50,217 nt of DNA from contig NZ_VAWG01000021.1 in NCBI RefSeq assembly GCF_005869875.1, forward strand, positions 1 through 50,217, read 5' to 3'. Below are positions 1-9,490 of the stretch, piece after piece. The notes beneath the pieces are model-generated. The model did not search any database. It saw only the letters and a list, made by a program, of their open reading frames with translations, and had not been told where the DNA came from. The position numbers and the translations under genes are program-made. Within the stretch, counting starts at the first letter, position 1. The number at the start of each line of letters is the position of its first letter. The DNA comes from Paenibacillus pinistramenti. GTDB lineage: Bacteria; Bacillota; Bacilli; Paenibacillales; Paenibacillaceae.

Positions 1-120
1 CCCGCGGTCCGCGCCGCCCATCCGGGCGCGGCGCGGGCCGCGAAGAGCCGGCCAACCCGTAGGGGGCCGGCTGTACAGGCGCAGCGGGGCGGGGCGCGGC
101 CGCCGCCCGCTGCGGTTAAA
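1..120. other. GC-rich window edge, no gene called
   Basis: Very G+C-rich sequence. Two forward frames stay open from the window edge and a third stops at 60-62, so the tail of an upstream gene is possible but cannot be shown. An 8-bp inverted repeat (AGCCGGCC at 46-53, GGCCGGCT at 65-72) could form a hairpin, but no T-tract follows it. Confidence 0.3.
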
Positions 121-161
121 CACAAAGGCTCAACTCCATGCTGCGGAGTTGAGCCTTTGTG
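121..161 (-). terminator. Intrinsic terminator of the GNAT gene
   Basis: A perfect 17-bp inverted repeat (121-137 with 145-161) has a 7-base loop. It lies 13 bases beyond the stop codon of the reverse-strand acetyltransferase, and the reverse strand continues with TTTAAC, a short T-tract. Confidence 0.85.
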
Positions 162-173
162 CTGCCCGGCGGC

Positions 174-1373
174 TTAGATGTAATAAAGCCCGCCGGTGTA
201 GGGAAACGGAATGGGGAAGCATTCCGTCAGCAGTGCGGCGGCCTCCTCAGGGAGCCGCAGGTCCGGCGCCTGGCCGAAGACCAGCCGGGCAAACTGCCCG
301 GCTGACAGCTCGGCGGCCGGCTTACCGTCCAGCTGCAGCTGGACGGCGGACCCATCTGCCGCATACGCGGCAGACATCCGGCCGGCCTGCGGATTCCGGC
401 CGGTCAGATAAGGCAGGAGCTGCCGCCACAGCCGGGCCGGGTCCATGATTTTGACCGTGCCTTCATTGGCTGCAGCTTCAGAAGGGAACCCGCTGCGGTC
501 CAGCTCCCGGATGAGCTCCGTACGATGCAGGCTTACCGGCAGCTCCAGCTCCTGGAGCCCATTCTGCGACATCACTTCAAGACAGATGCTCTTGATCGCT
601 GCAGGCTCGCCTGCGGCTTCAATCACTTTAGGCCTTGAAGAAGCCTGGCCGGTTTCTGGCACGCCTATGACAGCAAAGGCCGCAGCTTCGCCATCATTGC
701 CATCCTCGCCATCATCGCCATTATCGCGCTGCGCTATCCACGTCTGGTGGGAAAGCTTATAGCAGCTGGCGAGCGGTTCCGCATGAACCAGCCTGGCCAG
801 ATCATAAAGGCTCAAGTCATAACGGGCTTCCTCCTGCCCGTAAAGCGAGGCCATCCTCGCGTAGTCCCTGGGTTCAGCCGGCCTGATCAGGCAGGAAGTG
901 CCCGGGCTGGTACCGCTGCTGAGAATGTGCAGGGCGTCTGACGGCTGCTGCACAGTATATTTTTTCGCTTCGCCAAATGTCAGGCAGCCTGCCCGCAGAT
1001 ACAAGGAACGGTCGCCGGATACCAGCATCAGCGCCGCGCCGGCCTTGTTAATATGGGCAATGGCCTGGTTCAGCAGCAGGCTTGCATAGCCTTGTCCGCG
1101 GGCATCAGGATGCGTGCAGACCGAACCGATAGAATAAATGTGCAGCCTGGCAGGACCAATCGTTATAACTCCAGGCACTACCCCCATAAAGGCGGCCAGA
1201 CGCCCCTCTTCAAATACTCCGATGGATTCCGGAGCCTCGGCAGCAAAGATATAGGGAAAAGCCTCGCCCATCGACTTCTGCTCCTGGTCGCGGAATACCA
1301 GATCCGCCAGCCGCGCGGCCTCTTGAAGCTCGTTAGCGTTTAACACCCGAATGTCTGTCATCCTTGCCCTCAC
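174..1373 (-). CDS. GNAT family N-acetyltransferase, two-domain Eis-like
   Basis: 399 aa. The first ~150 residues form a typical GNAT domain, with the acetyl-CoA loop visible as VCTHPDARGQGYASLLLNQA and a following LVSGDRSLYLRAGC segment. The middle is a second, diverged GNAT-like region. The last ~100 residues could be the SCP2-like tail seen in Eis-type acetyltransferases, which are also ~400 aa; that match is by length and layout only. The substrate is unknown; relatives acetylate aminoglycosides or peptides. A Gly/Asp/Asn-rich insert (residues ~215-230, DNGDDGEDGNDGEA) comes from a short tandem repeat in the DNA. The start is ambiguous: GTG at 1373 has AAGGAG five bases upstream, while ATG at 1361 is four codons inside. 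It stands alone, ends at a strong terminator, and is divergent from the nitroreductase gene. Confidence 0.8.
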   Translation of the reverse strand: MRARMTDIRVLNANELQEAARLADLVFRDQEQKSMGEAFPYIFAAEAPESIGVFEEGRLAAFMGVVPGVITIGPARLHIYSIGSVCTHPDARGQGYASLLLNQAIAHINKAGAALMLVSGDRSLYLRAGCLTFGEAKKYTVQQPSDALHILSSGTSPGTSCLIRPAEPRDYARMASLYGQEEARYDLSLYDLARLVHAEPLASCYKLSHQTWIAQRDNGDDGEDGNDGEAAAFAVIGVPETGQASSRPKVIEAAGEPAAIKSICLEVMSQNGLQELELPVSLHRTELIRELDRSGFPSEAAANEGTVKIMDPARLWRQLLPYLTGRNPQAGRMSAAYAADGSAVQLQLDGKPAAELSAGQFARLVFGQAPDLRLPEEAAALLTECFPIPFPYTGGLYYI

Positions 1374-1455
1374 TCCGTCTCCTTATAAAAGTAAAATTCG
1401 CAGAACTCCAAATCCTGCCTTCATGCTTTTGTTACATTTACTATGAAGAAACCGG

Positions 1456-1498
1456 TTTACTTTTTCAAGTATTTTAAACTATAATTTAGTTAGTGACT
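1456..1498 (+). promoter_or_regulatory. Candidate promoter and imperfect dyad before the nitroreductase
   Basis: TTTACT (1456-1461) lies 18 bases before TATAAT (1480-1485), about 63 bases from the start codon. An imperfect dyad (AGTTAGTGACT, 1488-1498) would sit at the transcription start. Quinone-responsive nitroreductases are often repressed by MarR- or DUF24-type regulators binding there, but I cannot assign one. Confidence 0.45.
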
Positions 1499-1548
1499 TA
1501 AAATTGTTAATTAAATATAAAAATTTTTAAATAAAAGGAGTCCACATC

Positions 1549-2178
1549 ATGAGCACATTCGAAGAGCTGGTGAAATCCCGCCGTTCCGCCATGAAATTTC
1601 AAACTGATGTCGAAATCAGCCGCCAGGAGCTGTCTGAACTGTTCCGGCTGACGAGCTTTGCCCCATCCTGTTATAATTTGCAGCACACCCGCTACATCGC
1701 TGTAACCGATCCGGAGATGAAGCTTCAGCTGAAAGAGGCGGCGAACGGGCAGCACAAGGTGGCGATGTCGTCTGCGGCCATTATCGTGCTTGGCGATCTG
1801 GAGGCCCATAAGAAAGGCGAGGAGATCTACGGCGGCATGTTAAATCTCGGAATGCTCAGCCAGCTGGACTATGATCTGCAGCTCCAAATGGTGGAGGACC
1901 TCTATGGCTCCCGCGGCAGCGGATTTGCCCATGAAGAGGCTGTCCGCAATGCGTCTTTGTCCGCGATGCTGTTTATGCTGATCGCCAAAGACAAAGGCTG
2001 GGATACCTGCCCGATGAACGGGTTCGATCCGGTCAAGGTGAAGGAGCTGCTCAACATTCCGGATCATTTGCTGCCGGTGCTCATGATTACACTGGGCAAA
2101 GAGGACACGACAAAGCAGCGTCCGCGAGGCTACCGCAAGCCGGTCAATGAATTTGTGACCTTTGAGAAGTTCTGCTGA
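1549..2178 (+). CDS. Nitroreductase family protein (flavin oxidoreductase)
   Basis: 209 aa, the usual size for a single-domain nitroreductase. The N-terminus (LVKSRRSAMKFQTD) carries the family's R-R-S/T FMN-phosphate contact, followed by FAPSCYNLQHTRY, the region where the family binds flavin. The C-terminal part (LLPVLMITLGKED...RPRGYRKPVNEF) is also typical. It resembles Bacillus YfhC/MhqN-like enzymes, which reduce quinones or nitro compounds with NAD(P)H; substrate assignment is inference. The start has a good ribosome site (AAAAGGAG, 9 bases away). It is a single-gene unit that converges on motAB. Confidence is high for the family and low for the exact function. Confidence 0.9.
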   Translation: MSTFEELVKSRRSAMKFQTDVEISRQELSELFRLTSFAPSCYNLQHTRYIAVTDPEMKLQLKEAANGQHKVAMSSAAIIVLGDLEAHKKGEEIYGGMLNLGMLSQLDYDLQLQMVEDLYGSRGSGFAHEEAVRNASLSAMLFMLIAKDKGWDTCPMNGFDPVKVKELLNIPDHLLPVLMITLGKEDTTKQRPRGYRKPVNEFVTFEKFC

Positions 2179-2203
2179 AGCCTAAACCATTTAGCATCAA
2201 AAA

Positions 2204-2238
2204 AAGAAGGACGGACCCGCCAAGGGCCTGTCCTTCTT
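2204..2238 (-). terminator. Terminator between nitroreductase and motAB
   Basis: AAGAAGGAC (2204-2212) pairs perfectly with GTCCTTCTT (2230-2238), with possible extra CCC/GGG pairs inside. On the reverse strand the stem runs into seven T residues, a classic terminator for the motA-motB transcript. On the forward strand only a short TT follows, so termination of the nitroreductase here is weaker. Confidence 0.8.
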
Positions 2239-2354
2239 CAGTATTTCTGGCCGGAATATCCGGCTGTCCATCTTCAAATGCCTTGCTGCTTACCGCCGCT
2301 GACCGCAGCTTTCGCCCTCCGCTGCTGCCTTTGATACTCACCGCTCTTCTGACG

Positions 2355-3203
2355 CTACTGCTGCAGCTGGCGCAGGACGATAATTTCGACCCGCCGGTTC
2401 TTCTGCCGGCCGGCTTCGGTTGAATTGTCCGCTGCCGGATGCGTATCCCCGTAGCCTGCGTATTGAAAAATATCCGCGTTCAAATGCATCGTATCGATAA
2501 AATACCGCAGCACCGACAGCGCCCTTGCACCTGAAAGCTCCCAGTTATCTTTGTAATCGGAGGAGTGGACGATCGGCTGGTTGTCGGTATGACCTTCGAT
2601 ACTGATTATGGTATCCAGCTTGCTGAACAGCGTCCCGAGCTGCTTCAGCGTCTCCTGCGAGCCCGGCTTCAACTCGGCTTTGCCGGCGTCGAAGAGAAAC
2701 TGGTCGCTGAGCGTAATAGCGATGCCCTGGGGCTTGTCCGCCACAAAGATCTGCTGCTGCAGATGATTGGTGTCCACGTACTGCTGGATCACTTTAATCA
2801 GATTAGCCAGCTGCTCTTCCTGTTTGCGGAAGGCCAGCTCCCGGTCGGTCAGCGGCGCCTGGCTGGCATCAGTCTGGCCTTCGTCCGTGCTCGGCGAAGG
2901 AGTGCTGGAAGGAGGCTCACTGGCGGAAGGCCCGCTAGCCGCAGGCTGGTCGGCCGCATTCGGAATATCCGTGCCGGTCAAGCCCGGGTTGCCCTCCAGC
3001 ACGGATTTGCCGCCGCTTGGGTTATTGAAGGTCAGCTGCAGGGACTGGGTGACCGTTTTATATTTATCGGTATCAATCCGGCTCATGGCATACATCACGA
3101 CGAAGAAGATCAGCAGCAGCGTGATCAAGTCCGCATAGGTGATCATCCACCGGTCCTTGCCGTCCCCGCCGCCGGTCCGCCGCCGGTTCTTGCGCTGTCT
3201 CAT
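2355..3203 (-). CDS. motB: Flagellar motor protein MotB
   Basis: 282 aa. The N-terminus is basic (RQRKNRRRTGGG) and is followed by one membrane helix with the conserved plug-region motif RWMITYADLITLLLIFF. Asp25 is the ion-carrying residue of stators. A Ser/Pro/Thr-rich linker (residues ~65-125) leads to an OmpA/MotB peptidoglycan-binding domain (ISIEGHTDNQPI, NWELSGARA, GYGDTHP, NRRVEIIV). MotB anchors the MotA4B2 stator to the cell wall and conducts ions to turn the flagellum. The start ATG overlaps the motA stop (ATGA), so the genes are translationally coupled. The valine after the FF pair resembles proton-type MotB more than the leucine of sodium-type MotS; I infer proton coupling, weakly. 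Confidence 0.95.
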   Translation of the reverse strand: MRQRKNRRRTGGGDGKDRWMITYADLITLLLIFFVVMYAMSRIDTDKYKTVTQSLQLTFNNPSGGKSVLEGNPGLTGTDIPNAADQPAASGPSASEPPSSTPSPSTDEGQTDASQAPLTDRELAFRKQEEQLANLIKVIQQYVDTNHLQQQIFVADKPQGIAITLSDQFLFDAGKAELKPGSQETLKQLGTLFSKLDTIISIEGHTDNQPIVHSSDYKDNWELSGARALSVLRYFIDTMHLNADIFQYAGYGDTHPAADNSTEAGRQKNRRVEIIVLRQLQQ

Positions 3204-3988
3204 GGCGTCTCCTCGGAAGACTGCCGCCGTGCTTCGTACTCGCGCGGTCCGGCCGCGAACGATTCCAGCTTCTTCCGGACAAGCACCGGATGGTCGCCGT
3301 TCTGGAGGGACAGCACGCCGAGCGTAATCATGTCCATCCGCTGGATCTCTTCCTCACTGCGGGATTTGATCTTGGAGGCAATCGGCAGAAAAATCAGGTT
3401 CGCACTGGCAACCCCATACAGCGTTGCGGTAAAAGCCAATGCGATCGACGGTCCGAGATCCGTCGGCTCCTGAAGACTGCCTAAGACGTGAATCAGGCCC
3501 ATTACGGTCCCGATAATGCCCATGGTCGGCGCATAGCCGCCGGCCGCTTCAAACAGCTTGGCGAAGCCGTCCCAGCGGCTTTCGTGCGCATCGATCTCCA
3601 GCTCCATCATTTCCTTCACCGCCGTTTGGTCGGTTCCGTCCACAACCAGCTGGATGCCCTCGCGCAGAAAGGGGTCTTCGTGGCTCTCCCCCTGGCGTTC
3701 GAGCGCAAGCAGACCGCTGCGCCGGACCGTTGCAGCCATGGCTGCAATATCCTCAATTAAGACTTCCGTGTCACTGCGCCGGGAGAAGAATGCAAATTTG
3801 AGCGCTCTTGGAATATTCCGCAGCTTGGCCGGGGAGAAGCTGACCATGACCGCAGCAGCCGTGCCCCCAAACACAATCAGCGCAGCCGTGCCCTGCAGCA
3901 GGCCGCCCATGTGGCCGCCTTCCCAGAGAAAACCTCCAATTATAGCAGCAAGTCCAAACAGTATGCCGATAATGGTTATGAAATCCAT
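3200..3988 (-). CDS. motA: Flagellar motor protein MotA
   Basis: 262 aa from the ATG at 3988, which has AAGGAGTG upstream. The open frame extends farther, but the family begins at MDFITIIGILFGLAAIIGGF. Four membrane helices are visible: two near the N-terminus (residues 1-55), and two later at GGYAPTMGIIGTVMGLIHVL and IALAFTATLYGVASANLIFL. The Pro-Thr-Met-Gly and Ala-Thr-Leu-Tyr-Gly stretches are MotA/PomA/ExbB signatures. The cytoplasmic loop contacts FliG of the rotor. It is first in the motA-motB pair. No sigma-D type promoter was recognised upstream. No other flagellar gene is in the window, as is usual for Firmicute stator operons. Confidence 0.95.
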   Translation of the reverse strand: MDFITIIGILFGLAAIIGGFLWEGGHMGGLLQGTAALIVFGGTAAAVMVSFSPAKLRNIPRALKFAFFSRRSDTEVLIEDIAAMAATVRRSGLLALERQGESHEDPFLREGIQLVVDGTDQTAVKEMMELEIDAHESRWDGFAKLFEAAGGYAPTMGIIGTVMGLIHVLGSLQEPTDLGPSIALAFTATLYGVASANLIFLPIASKIKSRSEEEIQRMDMITLGVLSLQNGDHPVLVRKKLESFAAGPREYEARRQSSEETP

Positions 3989-4050
3989 TTGTACGTCTTC
4001 ACTCCTTATTCTTGGCGGCGGCTGTTCGCACAGCAGCCCTGACTTTCCGT

Positions 4051-4079
4051 TTGCATCCTTTTCTTGAAACGGGTATAAT
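4051..4079 (+). promoter_or_regulatory. Probable uvrB promoter
   Basis: TTGCAT (4051-4056) and TATAAT (4074-4079) are separated by 17 bases, a near-consensus sigma-A promoter. It lies ~200 bases before uvrB in the divergent motA-uvrB interval. Confidence 0.6.
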
Positions 4080-4084
4080 ACATG

Positions 4085-4098
4085 GGAACACGCATTCT
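4085..4098 (+). promoter_or_regulatory. Candidate LexA (SOS) box before uvrB
   Basis: GGAACACGCATTCT matches 11 of 14 positions of the Gram-positive LexA site CGAACRNRYGTTYC, including the RNRY centre. It starts six bases after the -10 element, a position that would block transcription. uvrB is an SOS gene in Bacillus subtilis, which supports the call. Confidence 0.45.
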
Positions 4099-4282
4099 TA
4101 TAGAATGACATGTACGGATACGGGTATATAATGATGAATGCAGAAACGGAGTTGCCTTCTTACACTTTATCGGCGAAGGTTACCCGTTTTTGTTGCATAC
4201 ACGCACGCTGCGCACCAGACAGCTTGTTAAGCACTAGAAGAATCATAGCTTCCATTTTAGACGATAAGGGTGATGTTGGACA

Positions 4283-6277
4283 ATGCAGGATATTGTCGTC
4301 AGTAACCAAAAGTTCGAGCTGGTCTCTGATTTTCAGCCCCAAGGCGACCAGCCAAAGGCGATTGAGGAACTGGTGGAAGGTGTAAGGCAGGGCAAGAAGC
4401 ATCAGACGCTGCTCGGCGCAACAGGTACAGGCAAGACGTTCACGATTGCCCACACGATCGCCAAGCTGGGCCGTCCGACGCTGGTCATCGCCCACAACAA
4501 GACGCTCGCGGCCCAGCTGGCCAGCGAGTTTAAGGAATTTTTCCCAAGCAATTCGGTTGATTATTTCGTGAGTTATTACGATTATTATCAGCCTGAAGCC
4601 TATATTCCGTCCTCCGATACGTATATCGAGAAGGACTCCAGTATAAATGAAGAAATCGACAAGCTGCGCCACTCGGCGACCAGCTCGCTGTTTGAGCGCC
4701 GCGATGTCATCATCGTAGCGAGTGTGTCGTGTATCTACGGTCTCGGTTCACCGATGGAATACGGAAATTTGCTGCTTTCGCTCCGCGTAGGCATGGAGAA
4801 GCCGAGAAACCAGATTTTGGCCCGGCTTGTCGATATCCAGTACCAGCGGAATGACATTAACTTTGTGCGGGGCACGTTCCGGGTGCGGGGGGATGTTATT
4901 GAAATCTTCCCGGCGTCAAAGAGCGAACATGCCGTGCGGGTGGAGTTCTTCGGTGACGAAATTGAGCGGATTACCGAAATTGATGTGCTGACCGGCGAGA
5001 TTGTCGGGGAACGCGAGCATGTGGCTATTTTCCCGGCTTCCCACTTCGTTACACAGGAAGAGACCATGAAAGTGGCGCTGAAAAATATCGAGCGCGAGCT
5101 GGAAGAGCGGCTGGAAGAGCTCCGCGGACAGGGCAAGCTGCTGGAGGCCCAGCGTCTGGAGCAGCGGACCCGGTATGACATTGAAATGATGAAGGAAGTC
5201 GGCTTCTGCTCCGGGATCGAGAACTACTCGGGACCGCTGACTTTCCGTGAGCGCGGGGCTACGCCATATACGCTGATGGATTATTTTCCGGACGATATGC
5301 TGGTTGTGATTGACGAATCCCACGTGACGCTGCCGCAGATCCGGGCGATGTACAACGGTGACCAGGCCCGCAAATCCGTCCTCGTCGAGCACGGCTTCCG
5401 CCTGCCTTCGGCCCTCGACAACCGTCCGCTCAAGTTTGAGGAATTTGAAGAGAAAGTGAAGCAGATCATATACGTCTCGGCGACGCCGGGGCCGTATGAG
5501 CTGGAGCATACACCGGAGGTGGCGGAGCAGATCATCCGTCCGACCGGACTGCTGGACCCTGTTATTGAGGTGCGTCCGACCAAAGGCCAGATTGACGACT
5601 TGATTGTCGAAATCCGCGATCGGATCGAGAAGGATGAACGGGTGCTCGTCACGACGCTCACAAAGAAGATGTCCGAGGATTTGACGGATTATTTGAAGGA
5701 AATCGGCATCAAGGTGCGCTATCTGCATTCCGATATCAAGACGCTGGAGCGGATGGCCCTGCTGCGGGATTTGAGGCTTGGCGTTTATCATGTGCTCATC
5801 GGCATCAACCTGCTGCGGGAAGGGCTGGATTTGCCTGAGGTTTCACTCGTAGCAATTCTGGACGCGGATAAGGAGGGCTTCCTCCGTTCCGAGCGCTCGA
5901 TGATCCAGACGATCGGCCGGGCGGCGCGGAATGCGGAAGGACGGGTTATTATGTATGGGGACAAAGTCACGGACTCCATGGATAAAGCGATCAAGGAGAC
6001 CGAACGGCGCCGCAGCATTCAGATGGCCTACAACGAGAAGCACGGCATTACGCCGCAGACGATCCGCAAGAGAATCCGGGATGTTATCGAGGCAACGAAG
6101 GCAGCGGAGAGCAAAGAGGATTATCTGCCGGACGGCGCAGGCAAGAAGCTGAGCAAGCGCGACCGTGAAGCGGTGATCAAACGCCTTGAAGCGGAAATGA
6201 AGGAAGCCGCGAAGAACCTGCAGTTCGAACGGGCTGCCCAGCTGCGTGACGCGATGCTGGAACTCAAGGCGGAATAA
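4283..6277 (+). CDS. uvrB: Excinuclease ABC subunit UvrB
   Basis: 664 aa, full length for UvrB. It is the damage-verifying helicase-like subunit of nucleotide excision repair, handing the site from UvrA2 to UvrC. Walker A (GATGTGKT) is at residues 45-52. The beta-hairpin that probes DNA is visible as [21 protein letters not shown], and the helicase motifs [17 protein letters not shown] and [13 protein letters not shown] follow. The C-terminal UVR motif (residues ~625-660) binds UvrC. It closely matches the B. subtilis protein throughout. The ribosome site before ATG 4283 is weak (AAGGG, 12 bases away), but homologues begin here. It is 18 bases from uvrA in an operon. Confidence 0.98.
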   Translation: MQDIVVSNQKFELVSDFQPQGDQPKAIEELVEGVRQGKKHQTLLGATGTGKTFTIAHTIAKLGRPTLVIAHNKTLAAQLASEFKEFFPSNSVDYFVSYYDYYQPEAYIPSSDTYIEKDSSINEEIDKLRHSATSSLFERRDVIIVASVSCIYGLGSPMEYGNLLLSLRVGMEKPRNQILARLVDIQYQRNDINFVRGTFRVRGDVIEIFPASKSEHAVRVEFFGDEIERITEIDVLTGEIVGEREHVAIFPASHFVTQEETMKVALKNIERELEERLEELRGQGKLLEAQRLEQRTRYDIEMMKEVGFCSGIENYSGPLTFRERGATPYTLMDYFPDDMLVVIDESHVTLPQIRAMYNGDQARKSVLVEHGFRLPSALDNRPLKFEEFEEKVKQIIYVSATPGPYELEHTPEVAEQIIRPTGLLDPVIEVRPTKGQIDDLIVEIRDRIEKDERVLVTTLTKKMSEDLTDYLKEIGIKVRYLHSDIKTLERMALLRDLRLGVYHVLIGINLLREGLDLPEVSLVAILDADKEGFLRSERSMIQTIGRAARNAEGRVIMYGDKVTDSMDKAIKETERRRSIQMAYNEKHGITPQTIRKRIRDVIEATKAAESKEDYLPDGAGKKLSKRDREAVIKRLEAEMKEAAKNLQFERAAQLRDAMLELKAE

Positions 6278-6295
6278 GGAGGATACAAGGGAAAC

Positions 6296-9157
6296 ATGGC
6301 ATTTGACAATATTGTTGTGAAGGGCGCAAGAGCCCACAATTTGAAAAATATCGACATCACCATTCCGCGCGACAAGCTGGTTGTCATCACAGGCCTGAGC
6401 GGCTCCGGCAAATCCTCGCTCGCTTTCGATACGATCTATGCCGAGGGGCAGCGGCGGTATGTGGAATCTTTGTCCGCTTACGCCCGCCAGTTCCTCGGCC
6501 AGATGGAGAAGCCGGATGTCGATTCCATTGAAGGACTGTCTCCGGCGATCTCGATCGACCAGAAGACGACCAGCCGCAACCCGCGGTCCACGGTCGGTAC
6601 AGTTACGGAAATTTATGATTATCTGCGGCTGCTGTTCGCCCGGATCGGCAAGCCCCACTGTCCGGATCACGGTGTTGAGATTACTTCCCAGACCGTTGAG
6701 CAGATGGTGGACCGCATCATGGAATACCCGGAGAAGACGCGGCTGCAGATTCTGGCGCCTGTTGTTTCGGGGCGTAAGGGCGAGCACAAAAGCCTGTTCA
6801 CAGAGATCAGCAAGCAGGGCTTTGTCCGGGTGCGCGTGGACGGCGAGATCCGCGACCTGTCTGAGGATATCGAGCTGGAGAAGAACAAGAAACACACGAT
6901 AGAAGTTGTCGTAGACCGGATTGTCATTAAAGAGGACGTAGCCTCCCGGCTGGCGGATTCGATCGAGACTGCTCTAAAAATGTCCGGCGGCCAGCTGCTG
7001 GTCGACATCATCGGCCAGGAGGAGCTGCGCTTCAGCTCTAACTACGCCTGCCCGATCTGCGGCTTCAGCATGGAAGAGCTGGCTCCGCGGATGTTCTCGT
7101 TCAACAGCCCGTTCGGGGCTTGCCCGGACTGCGACGGACTTGGCGTCAAGATGGTCATTGATCCGGATCTGCTTGTGCCTGACGACAGCAAGAGCATCGA
7201 GGAAGGGGCTTTTGAAGCCTGGGCCGGCGGCTATTCCAACTATTATCCGCAATTCCTGAAGTCGGTGGCCGAGCATTACGGCATTCCGATGGATGTGCCG
7301 GTCTCCGAGCTGTCGAAGGAGCAGATGAAGGTGCTGCTCTACGGAACAGGACAGACGAAGATCCGGTTCCGGTATTCGAACGATTTTGGGCAGATCAAGG
7401 ATGCTTATGTTACCTTTGAAGGCATCATTAACAATCTGGAGCGCAGATACCGTGATACCGGTTCTGAAGGCATCCGGGAATACATCGAGGGCTTCATGGC
7501 GGCCAAGCCTTGTGATACATGCAAAGGACACCGCCTGAAGAGAGAGGTGCTGGCTGTAACGGTAGGTTCATCGAATATCGCTAATGTTACGGATTTATCC
7601 ATCGGCGAAGCGATGAAATTCTTCAACAGCCTGGATTTGAATGAGAAGGACCGCGCGATTTCCAACCTGATTTTGAAGGAAATTAACGCCCGTCTCGGCT
7701 TCTTGGTCAACGTCGGCCTGGATTATCTGACGATGAGCCGGGCGGCGGGCACGCTGTCCGGCGGCGAAGCGCAGCGGATCCGGCTGGCGACCCAGATTGG
7801 TTCGCAGCTGATGGGCGTCCTCTATATCCTGGACGAGCCGAGCATCGGCCTCCACCAGCGGGATAACGACAAGCTGATTGCGACGCTGGGTCAAATGCGC
7901 GACCTCGGCAATACGCTGATTGTGGTTGAGCATGACGAGGATACGATGCTGGCCTCCGATTATATTATTGACATCGGACCGGGTGCCGGCATCCATGGCG
8001 GACAAGTTATTTCCCAAGGTACGCCTCAGCAGGTTATGGACGATCCGAAGTCGCTGACCGGGCAGTACCTGAGCGGGAAGAAATTTATTCCGGTTCCGCT
8101 GGAGCGGCGGAAGACCGACAACCGCTGGCTGGAGATCCGCGGCGCTAAGGAAAATAACCTGAAGAGCATTAATGTGAAATTTCCGGTGGGGGTATTCACC
8201 TCCGTTACCGGCGTATCCGGCTCCGGCAAGTCAACGCTCGTTAATGAAATCCTGTACAAGACGCTGGCACGCGATTTGAACAAAGCTAAGGTCCGTCCAG
8301 GACAGTACAAGGAAATCCGCGGTCTGGAGCATGTGGAGAAGGTGGTCGACATCGACCAGTCGCCGATCGGCCGGACGCCGCGGTCCAACCCGGCAACCTA
8401 TACCGGCGTGTTTGACGACATCCGGGATCTGTTCTCCCAGACGAATGAAGCGAAGGTCCGCGGCTACAAGAAGGGCCGCTTCAGCTTTAACATTAAAGGT
8501 GGACGCTGTGAAGCCTGCAGCGGGGACGGCATCATCAAGATCGAGATGCACTTCCTGCCGGACGTTTACGTGCCATGCGAGGTCTGCAAGGGCAAACGGT
8601 ACAACCGGGAAACGCTGGAGGTCAAATACAAAGGCCAGAGCATTGCCGACGTGCTGGAAATGACGGTCGAGGATGCGACCAACTTCTTCCAGAACATTCC
8701 GAAGATCCACCGCAAGCTGCAGACGCTGCTGGATGTGGGCCTCGGTTATGTGAAGATGGGCCAGCCGGCGACGACGCTGTCGGGCGGCGAAGCGCAGCGT
8801 GTGAAGCTGGCTTCGGAGCTGTACCGCCGCAGCACGGGCAAGACGATCTACATCCTGGACGAGCCAACGACAGGCCTGCATGTGGATGATATTGACCGCC
8901 TGCTGAACGTGCTGCAGCGGCTCGTTGACTCCGGCGAAACGGTAGTCGTTATCGAGCATAATCTCGATGTGATCAAGACCTCCGATTATATTATCGACCT
9001 GGGTCCGGAAGGCGGCAGCGGCGGCGGCACGATCATTGCAACCGGCACGCCGGAGCAGATCGTGAAGGTAGAGGAATCCTATACCGGCCGGTATTTGAAG
9101 CCGATTCTGGAGCGGGACACGAAACGCAGCACAGAGCTTCTGCAGCTGCAGAAGTAA
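6296..9157 (+). CDS. uvrA: Excinuclease ABC subunit UvrA
   Basis: 953 aa, normal length. UvrA is the dimeric damage sensor of nucleotide excision repair. It has two ABC ATPase modules, with Walker A at GLSGSGKSS (residues ~32-40) and GVSGSGKST (~640). The matching LSGGEAQR signatures and [10 protein letters not shown] / [11 protein letters not shown]alker B motifs are present. Zinc sites are seen at [11 protein letters not shown]...CPDCDGL and at the second CEACSGDG...[10 protein letters not shown] finger. It follows uvrB after 18 bases with AAGGAGG plus a nearer AAGGG as ribosome site, so the two are co-transcribed. A strong terminator follows the stop. Confidence 0.98.
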   Translation: MAFDNIVVKGARAHNLKNIDITIPRDKLVVITGLSGSGKSSLAFDTIYAEGQRRYVESLSAYARQFLGQMEKPDVDSIEGLSPAISIDQKTTSRNPRSTVGTVTEIYDYLRLLFARIGKPHCPDHGVEITSQTVEQMVDRIMEYPEKTRLQILAPVVSGRKGEHKSLFTEISKQGFVRVRVDGEIRDLSEDIELEKNKKHTIEVVVDRIVIKEDVASRLADSIETALKMSGGQLLVDIIGQEELRFSSNYACPICGFSMEELAPRMFSFNSPFGACPDCDGLGVKMVIDPDLLVPDDSKSIEEGAFEAWAGGYSNYYPQFLKSVAEHYGIPMDVPVSELSKEQMKVLLYGTGQTKIRFRYSNDFGQIKDAYVTFEGIINNLERRYRDTGSEGIREYIEGFMAAKPCDTCKGHRLKREVLAVTVGSSNIANVTDLSIGEAMKFFNSLDLNEKDRAISNLILKEINARLGFLVNVGLDYLTMSRAAGTLSGGEAQRIRLATQIGSQLMGVLYILDEPSIGLHQRDNDKLIATLGQMRDLGNTLIVVEHDEDTMLASDYIIDIGPGAGIHGGQVISQGTPQQVMDDPKSLTGQYLSGKKFIPVPLERRKTDNRWLEIRGAKENNLKSINVKFPVGVFTSVTGVSGSGKSTLVNEILYKTLARDLNKAKVRPGQYKEIRGLEHVEKVVDIDQSPIGRTPRSNPATYTGVFDDIRDLFSQTNEAKVRGYKKGRFSFNIKGGRCEACSGDGIIKIEMHFLPDVYVPCEVCKGKRYNRETLEVKYKGQSIADVLEMTVEDATNFFQNIPKIHRKLQTLLDVGLGYVKMGQPATTLSGGEAQRVKLASELYRRSTGKTIYILDEPTTGLHVDDIDRLLNVLQRLVDSGETVVVIEHNLDVIKTSDYIIDLGPEGGSGGGTIIATGTPEQIVKVEESYTGRYLKPILERDTKRSTELLQLQK

Positions 9158-9189
9158 CTATTTGCGCTTATAAGAAGCAAGTTGCAGCT

Positions 9190-9222
9190 AGAAGCAGCAG
9201 ACCGGGGAAGTCTGCTGCTTCT
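9190..9222 (+). terminator. Terminator of uvrBA
   Basis: A perfect 13-bp stem (9190-9202 with 9210-9222) and a 7-base loop are followed by CTTTCT. It lies 33 bases after the uvrA stop. Confidence 0.85.
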
Positions 9223-9490
9223 CTTTCTGCTGCGAACCCGCGTAATTGTACCAAGGCGGGGATTTGCTAGATTATTTGTTAGATTAATAGAGCGGTTTCT
9301 ATACTTTGATGAGCTCCTTGTACTAATTTTTATATGTGAATTGCAATAATTGTTTCGGAATGGGAACTGTGATAAATTGAAATCTAATATAGAGATTGCT
9401 AGATAGATAACTTGCATGGCAGAAGGATTTTTAAGCCTGACAGACTTGAATTTCCTCGGTTATGCGACCTAAAGGAGAAGGATTAAACTG
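9223..9490 (+). promoter_or_regulatory. A+T-rich leader before the HtrA-like gene, with a possible promoter
   Basis: This 268-base gap has no gene. TTGTTA (9276-9281) and TATACT (9300-9305) are 18 bases apart and could be a sigma-A promoter with a ~180-base leader. AATCT/AGATT arms near 9385-9400 form a weak dyad. AAAGGAGAAGG just before 9491 is the ribosome site. Nothing else is recognisable. Confidence 0.35.

Noticed and set aside
2144..2341. 65-residue reverse frame after motB
   Set aside because: It runs through the terminator hairpin at 2204-2238 and overlaps the nitroreductase end; no good ribosome site or recognisable product.
3989..4111. N-terminal extension of the motA frame
   Set aside because: MotA proteins start at the membrane helix beginning MDFIT; the extension has no ribosome site and no family match.
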